NCBI GenBank assembly: GCA_036250195.1 | Contig: JAVHZZ010000011.1 | Coordinates: 49,870,811-49,934,810 of the forward strand | Origin: Mixophyes australis | Lineage: Eukaryota > Chordata > Amphibia > Anura > Limnodynastidae | Reading direction: 5' to 3' | Length of the DNA: 64,000 nucleotides | Shown: one piece after another, positions 37,305 to 48,106 of the stretch | Layout: the number at the start of each line of letters is the position of its first letter | Position numbering within the stretch: position 1 is the stretch's first letter | The notes under the pieces: generated by a model | Seen by the model: only the letters and a program-made list of their open reading frames with translations | Told to the model about the DNA's origin: nothing | The model's database searches: none | Position numbers and translations under genes: made by a program

Positions 37305-37687
37305 TTAAATAGAAAGTTTTAAAAAGATGTTATCGTCATCATCTTCAGCTTCATCCTCACCCTCATCAGTGTGTACGTCATCATCACAGACTATCAATTC
37401 ATCGCCGCTTGAATCCGCCATTAGAGAACAGTCAGTGCTTGGATGTCTTGGATGGTGAAGGCCTTCCTTGTGGAAGATGTAGTTCATTTTTATAAACAGC
37501 ATTTTCTCCACATATTTGGGAAGTAACCTTCTACAGCGATCACTGACTAAGTTCCCGTCTGTGCTGAACACTCATTCAGAGTACACACTGGAGGGTGGGC
37601 AGCTTAAGTATTGCAAAGCAAGTTTGTACATGAGTTTCCAAATTGCCTGCTTTTCTTCCCAGTAAGGAAAGGGACTATCTGACATTT
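37305..37687 (-). pseudogene. hAT-A copy 3 transposase, C-terminal part
   Basis: The minus strand resumes the transposase at KCQIVPFLTGKKSRQF, then FSTDGNLVSDRCRRLLP and YVEKMLFIKMNYIF, the hATC dimerisation core. It ends in an acidic tail (DEGEDEAEDDDDN). It is separated from the rest of its gene by the retroviral insert. A stop lies just before FSTDG. Sequence between 36900 and 37300 is the 3' untranslated part. Confidence 0.9.
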
Positions 37688-38554
37688 TGTTTTGAGCGTT
37701 TTGTCGCTATCCAATAACAATTGTCGAATCTCGATTTGTGTTTCCAACGCACAAATATTTATTCTCAAAAAGTAGCAGAATATATTCAAGCGAAATAATA
37801 ATAAGTACAGCCGTTACTTATCGCAGGCGCTCTGGATCCAGTGTACAGTCATTCAGGTCTGAAGTCTGTGGTCAGGTGACTGAACACTACATGAGAGCTA
37901 CTGCTTATATGCAAACAGAGATACAGTGAAACAATGCAGGTGGTATAGTTTGCTTCTATTGGTCCAGGCATCAGGAGGGTCCAGGGGGTTACACATTATT
38001 GGCTGATTCAATCTAAGGAATCCAAAGGTGGGGGTCTCTCCAGGGGATGAGCTCTGTTCTTCCCGCCAAACTGCTCTGTTCTTCCTGCCACACTCCAATT
38101 ACAATCAGTCCATTTGCATTTGACAGTTAATATCATATTAAAGGTTTATTCCCTAACATCAATAACTAGAGTATGAAATGTGCGATCTCTTCGCCGAATG
38201 CACCGAACAGCTGCTGATGTAAAGGGGATTAATATGATATTAGACATGACACATTTCTATTTACCTGAACCATATGTATCACTAATATGCATATAACTTA
38301 TGATATTATACATAAACACTACTATATTTCGACATAAATAACTATGTGTTGCAACTACCATTAATGTGTACTATTTTACAAATGTGTGTGTTGGTGCGAA
38401 TGTATGTAAAAGCGTAAATACTGTTGTTGCCACGTGTTGCGGCTGTGTACGCCCTTCCATGCCGTAGCGTGCCATACGCATCTTTTCAGACAAAGACAAC
38501 CAAGTTTGCTCGATTTTAATTGAAATGACTTTATCCAATTTACTGACTTCGACA
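37688..38554 (-). repeat. Retroviral 3' LTR (copy 1)
   Basis: The LTR begins TGTCGAAGTCAGTA at 38554, directly after the polypurine tract, and ends CGCTCAAAACA at 37688. It is 867 bp. A TATA-like CATATAAGCAG lies at about 37905 and an AATAAA signal at about 37757, followed by GTGCGTTGGAAACACAA. U3 contains a duplicated GGCAGGAAGAACAGAGC-like word (38040-38095). Its homology to the 48107 LTR (CCCCTGGAGAGA, CCACCTTTGGATTCCTTAGA) identifies one family, although the two are clearly diverged in the first 350 bases. Confidence 0.9.
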
Positions 38555-38570
38555 GTTCCACCCTTTGATA
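38555..38570 (-). promoter_or_regulatory. Polypurine tract of ERV copy 1
   Basis: The minus strand reads TATCAAAGGGTGGAAC and abuts the TG start of the LTR. The identical AAAGGGTGGAAC precedes the 3' LTR of copy 2 at 48107. It is the primer site for plus-strand DNA synthesis. Confidence 0.9.
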
Positions 38571-38583
38571 GTGTAATAAACTA

Positions 38584-40374
38584 TCACCTAATCACCGTTT
38601 CAAGTTCAGGGTTATACAACACTTCTTCACAGACCATGATCTCGGTATCTTGCACCTCCCTTTCAGTCTCGTTCTCACTGTTTCTCCTAGAAGACTGTTT
38701 TCCACACTTCAACACAGTAGGATCACATTTGACACATAAACCAATTGCTAAGATGACACCCAGTATAAGGAGAAGGAGCTTACCTACACTAGCAACCATT
38801 TCCTGTACCCATTCCCCCAGACCAGAGAACCATTTCACAGGATTCAACCACGAGAACCATCCTGCCACCTTTTCCCCGATCTCATACAACGAAGAATTAT
38901 GGTTCCTTCAAAATTCCCATTTCAGTTGCAGAATTTCATCCATCTTCCGGTCTATAACCTCTTTAGGGTCATCTGTATTATTGGTGATGTACGTGCAACA
39001 TTTGACACCAAACTGGGTGGCCAACGTCACACAGTACCCACCAGTAATAGAGGTGAGATAATTTAGTACCAGTCTATGTAGCACCAACTCCTTCTTGTAC
39101 GCTTGTAGCTCCCTTCCAGTATACCTGAAAGTGTCATCATACATCTCGGTGATATTATCTATCAATTTAGCTAGGTCTTGTATATATTTAAAGTTTAATG
39201 TTCCCCGAGCAGTCCTGGTGAGATCTAGAGCAACCATAACTTGAAAACCAGCGGTTTGACTAATCAATTTTGGAGCTATGGGTTCCTCACCAGGAATCAT
39301 ATTTCTCTTGCCACGGTGTTCATACTGTGTGTGTATGTATGGTGGTGATGTAGTCTTGTGAATACCAACCATTTCCTCATGAGTAATAGTCATGATTTCA
39401 GGAACCAGTTTAGCTAAGAAACACAAACACTTGGAACTCGGAGTCACCCAGGAATAAGCTTTTCTCCCACAAACAAAGTACACATCATCAGGGAGAACAT
39501 AAGGAACAGTATGCCCATTAATTATATCACACAGAGTTTTGATAAAACTACCCAAGCCTAGTGTCTCCATTTGCTCAAGACACGTGTCAGCATGGATGAC
39601 ATTCTTACAATTATCTATAGAGACTTTTCCAATGGATACTTTCTTATGTTTGGTTATACGCCCTAATTTGTGACTTCCATCATCATTCCTGCCTATTGGT
39701 GACCTTGTAAGTCTCTCTCTAAAATGAGCGTGGCGAGCCATTGTCTGATCTGATGGGTCAGCTTCCGAATTCTCTAGACGCTTTGCATGAGAGATATTTA
39801 GGCACAGCAAAGATCTGTCTACAGAGTATTGTCGAAGCGTTAGACTAGGGGACCTAGTGTTATTGTACCTCCCCTCTATGGGCCTCCCACCCCTCAATAC
39901 GAGTACTTCGGAGATTTTTAAAGGGAATGCCACTAGTCCTATGTTATGCTGCCCCTGCGGCACGTGAGAGCACACCCAGCACTCGGTTTGGTTTAGGACC
40001 TTACCCACCAAGGAGTGATAATCCTCCAGAGGATGCCCGCCTACATTCAGATTACCGGTGGACTGGCATCGCTGGATGCATCTCTCTTCAACTAGGGAGT
40101 CACAGAACTTGCAGATACAATACTCATCAGACAATAGCCCCTCACACTGTCTCCGAGTTCCTGAGCTAGCAGAACTTTTCATAACCCCTGGACCAAGCTT
40201 GATAATGGGCTGCTCTGAGTACTCTAGTAATTTTTCCTCGATCTCCATCTCATCCGTATCACTGCCAGAACCTTCCTCTGTCTTCCATCCTCCTTCACAA
40301 AAATAGAATGTCCTAGAAAAAGTAAAAACAAGGAAAATACTGGAACAAAAGAAAAACAAAAACCGCCACTCCAT
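38584..40374 (-). pseudogene. env: Retroviral env with a single in-frame stop
   Basis: An envelope glycoprotein frame of 488 codons starts at 40374 with a hydrophobic signal peptide (about residues 1-20). The surface subunit has a CWVC motif near residue 131, the isomerase-type motif of class I envelopes. A furin-like RGKR lies near residue 355. The transmembrane subunit has helical heptad sequence and a C-x10-CC motif near residues 446-458, a longer spacing than the usual gammaretroviral C-x6-CC. A TGA at 38908-38910 closes the frame. The same frame is open again beyond it to 38584, with a hydrophobic membrane span (LLLLILGVILAIGL) and a charged tail. As it stands, the product would lack its membrane anchor. 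Confidence 0.88.
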
Positions 40375-40431
40375 CGCTGGAAAGATAGTTCTGATGCAAC
40401 ATCTCTGGTTCAGGTGTCTTGACTGCAGGCT

Positions 40432-41730
40432 TTAGGTCTCCCGGAACAGATTTACGAGTGACAGATCTGTGTCGTCGGTCTTAGTTTTATCTCGCACTTT
40501 CTCCGAGTTACTGACTCTCCTGCAGTGGGTGGAATGGACCCAAGTGTCTCTCTCTGCAACCTTCAGTGATGTAGTACTAGTCAGCAGCACTTGGTACGGG
40601 CCTTTCCAACGGTCTGTTAAACAACCTGAACGTAAGAAATTGCGGATCATAACATAGTCTCCAGGTTCAACATCATGACAGTTCGTTTCTGGCATATCAG
40701 GTGACAGCATTTTGAGTTTTTGTTGTTGTTGTTTTAGCTGTCTACTCATTCTTATAAGATATTGTACATTCACTTCATTATTACACTTCAAGTCGTCTTG
40801 TGGACTCACGATCAAATGAGGTTGTCGTCCGAACAGTATCTCAAAGGGGGACAGATTAAGAGGAGGTCTAGGAGTGGTTCGGATGCTATGGAGGACTAGT
40901 GGCAAAGCTTCAGGCCACGCCAACCCAGTTTCAGCCATTACCTTACCAAGCTTGTTCTTAATAGTACCATTTACTCTTTCCACCTTACCACTGGCTTGTG
41001 GTCGGTAAGGGGTGTGAAGTCTGCTACTGATTCCTATGAGCTTACACATATTTTGGAAGATATCACCAGTAAAGTGGGTACCCCTATCACGTTCAATGAT
41101 TCTAGGGATACCGAACCTATACACAAACTCTTGTACAATTTTCTTTGCAGTGAACACAGCAGTATTAGTGGCTGCTGGATATGCTTCTACTCAACCGGAA
41201 AACACATCAATACATACGAACACATACTTTAGATTCCTGCACGGTGGTAATTGGATATAGTAATTTTGTATTACCTGAAAAGGTCCGTCTGTAGGAGGGA
41301 TGTGGGATGGCTCAATTGGAATAGTTTTCCCGACATTTTTCCTCAAACAAGTAAGACATGAGGGGAAAATCCAGGAGCACACCAGTATGCTCTCACCAGT
41401 TTGCACATACCTTCTTTACCCAGGTGAGTCAGACCGTGTGCTGCTTCAGCCAGGCTTGGATAATATGTTCGGGGAGCTACAGGCTTACCTTGTCCATCCC
41501 TCCAGAGTCCTGAGGACTCTTGACCACATTTGTTCGCCTTCCAGACCGCCTTTTCCTGCAGGGAACACAAATCTTGCATTTCAATTAATTTCTGCATGTC
41601 TAATGTCTGAAAAACCATCATACTCTCGGTCGATACAGTCATAGGTTGCCCTGCTGCCCATTTAGCAGCTTCGTCCGCCCTATTATTGCCCAATGACACC
41701 GGGTCTTCTTCAGAGGTATGGGCTTTGCAC
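40432..41730 (-). pseudogene. pol: Retroviral pol remnant: RNase H end and integrase
   Basis: The right edge encodes the last part of RNase H (KAHTSEEDPVSLGNNRADEA), then the integrase zinc domain with HGLTH. A frameshift between about 41375 and 41405 separates this from the CLTC half of the zinc site. The core starts with VFVCIDVFSG (first Asp) and is closed by a TGA. The 241-codon frame at 40432-41157 then gives the second Asp in ERDRGTHF and Glu in GKVERVNG with exactly 35 residues between, a DD35E integrase. The C-terminal domain has GDYVMIRN and WKGPYQVLL. Reverse transcriptase and protease are missing. It ends 58 bp before env. Confidence 0.9.
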
Positions 41731-44427
41731 TTATCAATTACCTTTTGAAAATAATCCTCCAACATCCATTGCATGTTTATACTCATATTGGATGGAGTTA
41801 TGGGCAAGGTCACACATTTTTTTGAAAAATCCTTCAAACCAGCCCATATGTTAAACTGTTCTGGTCTGCCCTCTGCGTCTTCCCTGCTTCTCTTTTGAAA
41901 ATTTAATTTTTTACGAGCAGCAGCTGCTTGAGAAAAAGAAGGAGGACACGTCGTCAAGCCAAGGCCCAGTTCAGCGGACAACTTGCTGAGCAATAACTCC
42001 TTTCAAAAGTTCACATCTCATTAATTTTGAAGCGAAAACTCAATGTAGGTCTTAAACCTTGGATCAAGCACAGTGGCCAAAACGTACTGATCCGAGTTCA
42101 AGATCTTAATAACTCGAGGATCATTGTGAAGCAAATTATGTACTTGATCGACAAGGCCAACATACTTTGCGGAATTGCTTGCTTTTATCTCCTCCTTCAG
42201 TTTGTCAAGCTGCTTTTCCAATAGTCTAATTAAAGGAATGACTTGGCTCAAAGTAGCAGAATCTGCACTCACTTTACATGTCACAACTTTAAATGGTTTC
42301 AGCACCTTGCACAGCACAGAAAGGATTCCCCACTGTGCAAGAGTGAAATACATCCCCCCCCTCCTTTCCCAATGTCATGGCTTGTGCAATATGCTTGGAT
42401 GGCTTTGCGCTGTGCCTCCATCCTCTGAAGCATGTACAGGGTGGAATTTCACCTAGTTACCACCTCTTGCTTAAGTTGGTGGCAGGGCAAGTTAAACTGT
42501 TCTTGGAGCTGCTGCAATCCCCTACATGCTGTGGCAGAATGCCTGTAATGGCCTGAAATTTTATGGGCCACCGAAACCATCTTCTGCACCTCACGGTTAT
42601 TTCATAGAAAGCTCTGCACCACCAAGTTGATGGTGTGAGCAAAACAGGGAATGTGATGGAATTCACCCAGCTGTAATGCTCGCACTATATTGTTGGCGTT
42701 ATCAGAAATGACATATCCTGGGGAGAGTCCAAGTGGTATAAGCCATGTATCAATCACATCTCTTAGTTTACGTAACAAATTGTCAGCTGTATGCCTGTTA
42801 GTGAAGCCGGTGATACAACGAGTGGCCTGCCTGTGACAAATGTTACGTAGTGGGTGTATATGCTGCTGCTGTTCCTGCTGGTGGAGGTGAATGACTAACC
42901 CAGTGGGCTGTCACAGTCATATAGTCTTTGGTTTGACCACTTCCACTTGTCCACATATCTGTGGTTAAGTGGACAGTGGGCAGAATGGCATTTTTCAGCG
43001 CAATCTCTACATTTGTACACACTTTTTGGTATAGTTGTGGAATAGCTTTACGGGAAAAATGGTGTCGCAATGGAATTCTGTAACGCGGACACAAAACATC
43101 AATTAACTGTGAAAAACCAGCTGCGTTTATTGTGGATATTGGACGCATATCTAACACTAACATGGCGTCTGTGATTCCGTTGGCGACTGCTGTCATATTT
43201 GCTTCCCCTAGCAAATGATTGTTTCACAGTTAATTGTTGAAATGTAGGACTGCTCTTTTTCTTGGCCTTCCTCTGGGTTGACGATTCACCCCCAGCAGCA
43301 GCAACAGCAGCAGCAGGACTAACGCTTTCTTCAGAGGAATCAATAATAGTGCAGGAGTCATCCAGCATTAATAAGTGGGATGCAGGGCTAACTCCGAGCG
43401 CTACTGAGGATATTGATGAGGATGGTGTGGTGGGTGTATTTTGTAGCCGTCGGGATGTCGGTGAGCGGAGGGTCCTAGCTGATGATGGAGTGCTTGTAAT
43501 TTTTTTGGAAGAAATTTCAGCTTTTCCCAACACTTTGCCATGAACTCTCGTCAAATGGCTTAACATAGACGAGGTTCCAAGATGGTTAAGGTCCCTCCCT
43601 CGACTGACTGTGGCTTGACATACACTACAAATGACTATACAATTGTTGTCTGGATTGGGGTAGAAATAATTCCATTGACAATGGCCTTTGTCTTGTCACG
43701 TGCCAGAACTGCTGCCACTGGTGCAGGACTTACACAAAGAACCTCATCCTCATCAACATCCTCATTAGCACCCTCGTCACCTACACAAATCTCCCCCTCA
43801 TCCTCTTCTAATTCTAAAGTGGCATCCTCAATTTGTGTATCACCGGCTACACTTGGGCTGTTCAGGCACACATCAGCAGAACTGCTGAAAGGGCCCTTCT
43901 TTATGGGTACACTAACAGAATGCTCACGATTAGACATACCACTGTTGGATGGACTCTCCACAGGGATTGTTGTCATTTCTGATTCAGAGCATACATTATC
44001 CTCTAATGCCTTACTGTTTTCTTGCAGCTCGGCTTTGACGCGCAACAGTAGTTGTGCACCACTTTTAGACTCCAAATTATTTGGTCTTGCTTGGTCACGA
44101 GTGACCGTACAAGAAGAAGGCTCGGTAACATTTTTGGATCTTCCACTAATACAGGAAGACGAAGGCCTCATTCTTTCTTTGCCACTGCGTGTGTAGAATG
44201 GCATGTTGGCAATTTTTTTTTATCAGCACTTAACTTTTCCTCAGTTACACATCTTTTTCGCTTCAACACAGTAAATTTTTTTGGGGTGTGTGTTTTTTTC
44301 CTGATTTAAAAAGACTATGTACTTTGACATAGCCTTTCCCAGATGACGTACTGGGAACACTACCATCAGGACTGGTGACAGAACCGGGTTGCTGATTCTG
44401 CTCATATGTGGACTGCTTCGAATCCAT
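41731..44427 (-). pseudogene. hAT-A copy 3 transposase, N-terminal and core part
   Basis: The start is at 44427 (MDSKQSTYEQ). Segments in order are the N-terminus (44263-44427), a 189-codon frame with the acidic linker (43635-44204), the second part of the BED finger with MLSHLTRVHG and Ser/Ala linkers (43099-43566), MLVLDMRPIST to TTDMWTSGSGQTKD (42843-43214), the region with FPVLLTPSTWW decayed from the CFAH block (42457-42666), the helical segment and LDPRFKTYIEF (42021-42353), and ARKKLNFQKRS to NMQWMLEDYFQKVID (41731-41993). The reading then enters the retroviral insert in frame. At least five breaks are present. Confidence 0.9.
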
Positions 44428-44440
44428 TTTAATGAGGCCA

Positions 44441-44680
44441 AAGCACTTGTAGTGCCAAAATTGTATTAGATAGATACTGCTACACAGACTACAGATATGA
44501 CTTTTGACAGCCAGAAAAATTACTGTAACACACTGGGGAATATGGGACACCCCAAAAGCACTTGTAGTGCAAAATATTGTTTTAGATACTGCTGACAAAT
44601 ATGACTTTTGACAGCCAGAAAAATTACTGCAAAACAATGGGGAATAAGGGACACCACAAAAGCACTTGGAGTGGCAGAAA
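44441..44680 (-). repeat. Tandem repeat in hAT-A copy 3 leader
   Basis: The word AAAGCACTTGTAGTGC recurs at 44440, 44555 and 44659 (variant), with ATGACTTTTGACAGCCAGAA between. It is the counterpart of the 100-bp repeat in copy 2 at 8077, though the spacing (115 and 104 bases) differs. Confidence 0.85.
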
Positions 44681-45036
44681 TTGAAAAAAAACCCTCCTCT
44701 ATCCTCCTCTCTTACCGCTCTAACAATTTGTATTAATATTAGAATTGTATAGAATAGAAACAATAATGTGTCCAATTTTTGCTCTGTCCCTGCGCTGATA
44801 TAGCCTGTGACCTAACCCTCCTCTCTCCCTCTGTCAAATGGCTATGGATTGCTGTGGAGGCTGGTATTTATGCTTTTCAAATCTCGCGAGAACCAAGCTC
44901 AGAAACACGAATACTTCACAATGACATTTTGCCTCGATTTCGATTCCGAATGGGCGGGTGAGTCGGTACTCCGATAGTCGAAATTCGGATGGATTCGGAT
45001 CTCGGGGAACCGAGCCCGCCCATCTCTATTATATAC

Positions 45037-45930
45037 ATAATCACCCCTACAAGAGTGTACATATGGAATATGTTATTGATCACCAATATGGGTGCACCTG
45101 CCCAACCACTCTTGTACAAATTATGTAGGTACACAAACTAGGCACAAAAATCGTGCCACAATTTGTGCATTCATGTCTAAGTAACCTTGAAGCAGGTACT
45201 TACGGTACCCAACACTGATAGTATCTATATTAAAGACTTGAGAATACTGACAAGGTGGCTAATTCAGCTCCTCCACAAAAGTGTTATGTTTACTTGAGGT
45301 GTAGGATCACATACTGTTGATCCCAGACCCCACCACCAACAGGAGCGCACATTTAATACTACTTTAAAGAAATCAGAAAAATGTAAGCTGCTATAATCCA
45401 TTTATAGCCAGAAGCCCATCAGGGTGAGAAAAAAATCATTGCATAACTGAGTCTTAACAGAGTAATATTTAAGGAAAAAGTTTAATGAAAGTGCTAGTGT
45501 TAATTGTGATAATAGTTAGGACTTTGAAGTGACATTTTGACACTTAGGACAGAATTAAGAAGTCATTATGCCAACACAATCATTAGTGTGATCAGTAGTA
45601 AAAACATACGAGACCGTACCAGAAGCAGCCACACATATGCATGCCCAAGTCATGATACTAAATCCCTTATCTAAAGATTGAACGTACATGTGAAATAGCA
45701 GAGTCCACAAATCACCACTGTGCCACAATGAAGTATCCAGATATCATGGATCCGAAAAAGCAAACCTATTGTGAACACTGATACTAGAAATAAAATGCAG
45801 CAGTTTCAACTGGCTATATACAATATTACATATTAATAGTAAATGTTACCTTCCTTTCAGTTGTAACAATTAACATGTGGGCTTCAGCCTTTTACTTGTA
45901 ACATTGGGGGTTTGTATTCTGCCAGTCTGT
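45037..45930. other. No gene recognised
   Basis: This is A/T-rich sequence with no coding homology and no paired termini. Confidence 0.5.
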
Positions 45931-46300
45931 AGCACCGATCAGCCACAACATTAAAACCACTTATAAGTGAAGTGAACAACATTGATTATCTTGCTACAAT
46001 GGCACCTGCCAAGGGGTGGGCTATATTAAGCCGTAATTGAACAGTCAGTTCTTGAGGTTGATGTGTTGGAAACTGGAAAAAAGGACCAAATTGTGATGAC
46101 TAGACGACTGGCTTAAAACGGCAGGTCTTGTGGTGTGTTCACGGTATGCAAAAATGGTCCAAGGAAGGACGACTGGTGAACCGGCAACATGGTCATGGGC
46201 ACCCAGGGCTTATTGATATGCGCGGGGGACGAAGGGGAGCCCGTCTGGCCCAAACTCACAGAACAACTACTGCAGCACAAATTGATGAAATATAACACAA
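45931..46300 (+). mobile_element. Tc1/mariner element, 5' fragment
   Basis: The left edge has CACCGATCAGCCACAACATT, then AAAACCAC, a terminus known from a Tc1 family that is widespread in teleosts and lampreys. The N-terminal part of a Tc1 transposase follows with deletions: QIVMTRRL, KTAGLVV, KWSKEGRLVNRQHGHGHPGL and RTTTAAQIDE are readable from 46085 to 46290. These correspond to the paired-like DNA-binding domain. The catalytic DDE domain and the right end are missing. Confidence 0.82.
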
Positions 46301-47022
46301 ATTTTGATTAAAAATGTATACAGGGAGTTATTTATTAATCATTACTTCAATTGAAAAATTAGTGCAACTGTTTTGGTCACAAAGAAAGTCTTTATCAAGT
46401 ATACAGTACTCTTTACAGTGGGCAGTAATTATGGAGGTGGGGTTCCTTGTCATTTGTAGCATGGTGACAACAGATTTGAGGTACTTATGTTCTGGATTAC
46501 AAATTGTGCAGTAAACTAATTTAGCTAGTCATTAACTTGATTGTACGGTTTAAAAATACTGAAAATGAGCCCATGTTCTGGCGTAGAGATGGGAAATTTG
46601 AGTGGGTTTGGCACATATTTTTTGATTGTGTGGAGAATGTTAAAAGATTTACTAAAATTTTCATTGAATTACTTTAGGACCTGCATATTCTAGTCTGTCA
46701 TTCCCTGCTATTTATGTTCTACTAAGTACATAGTTATGGAATCTAATCTATGGAATTATATAAAAAAAACTGTTGAAGCAAGGTGACAGTAAGACCACTA
46801 GAGAAGGCAAACTTTGTATCCAGTGACCATATTCAGGTATCATAAGAAACTATGCACTAATTCTAGGTACTACATGACCGTATCCACATATTTTGTTAAG
46901 GTCAAATACTCTATTTCCCAATTTTAATTGCAAGTCATTAAGTACAGCCATGAAGTCAATCTGAGGACAAAAATAAACTGTTCCTTCAAAAATAAATTGT
47001 TTATATTAAATGTCTTAATTAT
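46301..47022. other. No gene recognised
   Basis: This is A/T-rich sequence between the Tc1 fragment and the second retrovirus copy. A 66-codon frame at 46314-46514 has no domain. Confidence 0.5.
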
Positions 47023-47357
47023 TGTCGAAGTCGTATAATTGGATGAACGAAAGTATATTGGTTAATATTGTTCTATTGGTCGATTGCACTCAGTATGCCA
47101 CGCTACACGTGGCATACGGTGATCGCAAGGTAAAATACGCACGTACACACTCGCATTACAACATTTAGTTATTTATATAATTCATATTCATATTGGTTCC
47201 GTTACACAGTAATTTATGAGCAGATAGTATTTAGTTTATTATTAGTTTATATATTATGATTATATGTACACTTCAGTGTTATTTAAGGTTCAGGTTATAG
47301 GAAATGTGTCATGTCTGATATCATATTAATCCCCTTTACATCAGCAGCTGTCCGGTA
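47023..47357 (+). repeat. Partial 5' LTR of ERV copy 2
   Basis: It begins TGTCGAAGTCGTATAATT and matches 48107-48439 almost perfectly. R and U5 are missing, so it has no polyadenylation signal. Confidence 0.93.
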
Positions 47358-48089
47358 GACCAAACATAGTGCTGGGCGTGCTCTCACGTGCCTCAGTGAT
47401 TATATCAAGTAGGATTAGTTCTCTTTCCACTAAATATTCTTGAGCTACCCGAAATATGGGTGGGAGGTCACTAGGGGAAAAGTACAACACCTAGGTCCCT
47501 TAGTCTGGAGTCTCCCAATAGTTTACAAGCCGATCACTGTTTCATGTACAAAGAAACCTGAGTATTGGGAGACTGGGAAGAACGAACAGACAATAGCCCG
47601 TCCACAAGTGTTGATGAAAAGAACTGATGACATTATTAGAAGTGTGTGTATTAACGGAAGCTGAAGGAGATTGTATATGGCATTATTGATAGAAATAGGA
47701 TGATGCTATTGATGAACATGAAGTGTTTAAATGTATTCTGAGCTTAAAGACATGCGTTGGACAGATGAATCTGTTAAACTTGAAGAACTGTAGTAGAGTA
47801 TTCTGTATAACTGATACATGTTCTATTGTACTCTGTACCTTTCCAAATATTGTATTACGTGTTTTATTGCACCCTTGAAGGGCATACAAAAGGTTATCTC
47901 CAAACTCCAGAAGTGTACAGTCTATAGTAAAAGAAGAAGTCGCTTTGAGGATTAAGACTCTCTCTTATGATAACTTGTTTAGATCTACAAACAGCGTGGT
48001 CATACCCCAAGGGGGATTTGCATTACATAGCAATGAAACGTGATACTGAGATCCTGCATATAACATCTTTAAGGTGATAGTTTATTATA
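47358..48089 (+). pseudogene. env: env remnant of ERV copy 2
   Basis: The sequence starts inside the surface subunit at the segment equivalent to the CWVC region of copy 1 (GTGCTGGGCGTGCTCTCACGTG here). It continues with a block matching copy 1 near 39860 (GTACAACACCTAGGTCCC). A 75-codon frame (47440-47664) is the longest open piece. Homology fades downstream and many stops are present. It cannot produce an envelope. Confidence 0.75.
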
Positions 48090-48106
48090 CTATTAAAGGG
48101 TGGAAC
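48090..48106 (+). promoter_or_regulatory. Polypurine tract of ERV copy 2
   Basis: CTATTAAAGGGTGGAAC abuts the TG start of the 3' LTR. It is the same tract as in copy 1. Confidence 0.9.

Larger units (their letters stand above)
37688..41730 (-). mobile_element. Class I endogenous retrovirus, 5'-truncated
   Basis: Read on the minus strand the insert contains the end of RNase H, integrase, env, a polypurine tract and one LTR. The 5' LTR, gag, protease and most of pol are absent. The left boundary is the CA end of the LTR at 37688. The right boundary is at about 41730, where RNase H meets transposase sequence. The hAT reading ends ...attgata at the right edge and restarts aaatgtcag at the left edge; intact copy 2 has only TGG between these words. 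The env organisation and integrase type place it near gamma- and epsilon-like retroviruses. A related copy lies at 47023-48945. Confidence 0.9.
36754..45028 (-). mobile_element. hAT-A transposon, copy 3, with nested retrovirus
   Basis: The left (3') end starts TATAGATGCTCACTGAC followed by TGTTTTGGTTTTGG repeats, the inverse of the 3' end of copy 2. The right (5') end is CATCTCTA at 45021-45028, giving TAGAGATGGGCGGGCTCGG on the minus strand. Flanks are GTATATAC (36746-36753) and TTATATAC (45029-45036), an 8-bp duplication with one change. The full unit is 8,275 bp, of which about 4,043 bp (37688-41730) is a retroviral insertion. Without it the element would be about 4.23 kb, close to copy 2. 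Confidence 0.93.

Noticed and set aside
38525..39061. 178-codon plus-strand frame
   Set aside because: It is antisense to retroviral env and the LTR start, with no domain of its own.
43582..44196. 204-codon plus-strand frame
   Set aside because: It is the antisense of the hAT-A copy 3 transposase, and the coding strand is clear from homology with copy 2.
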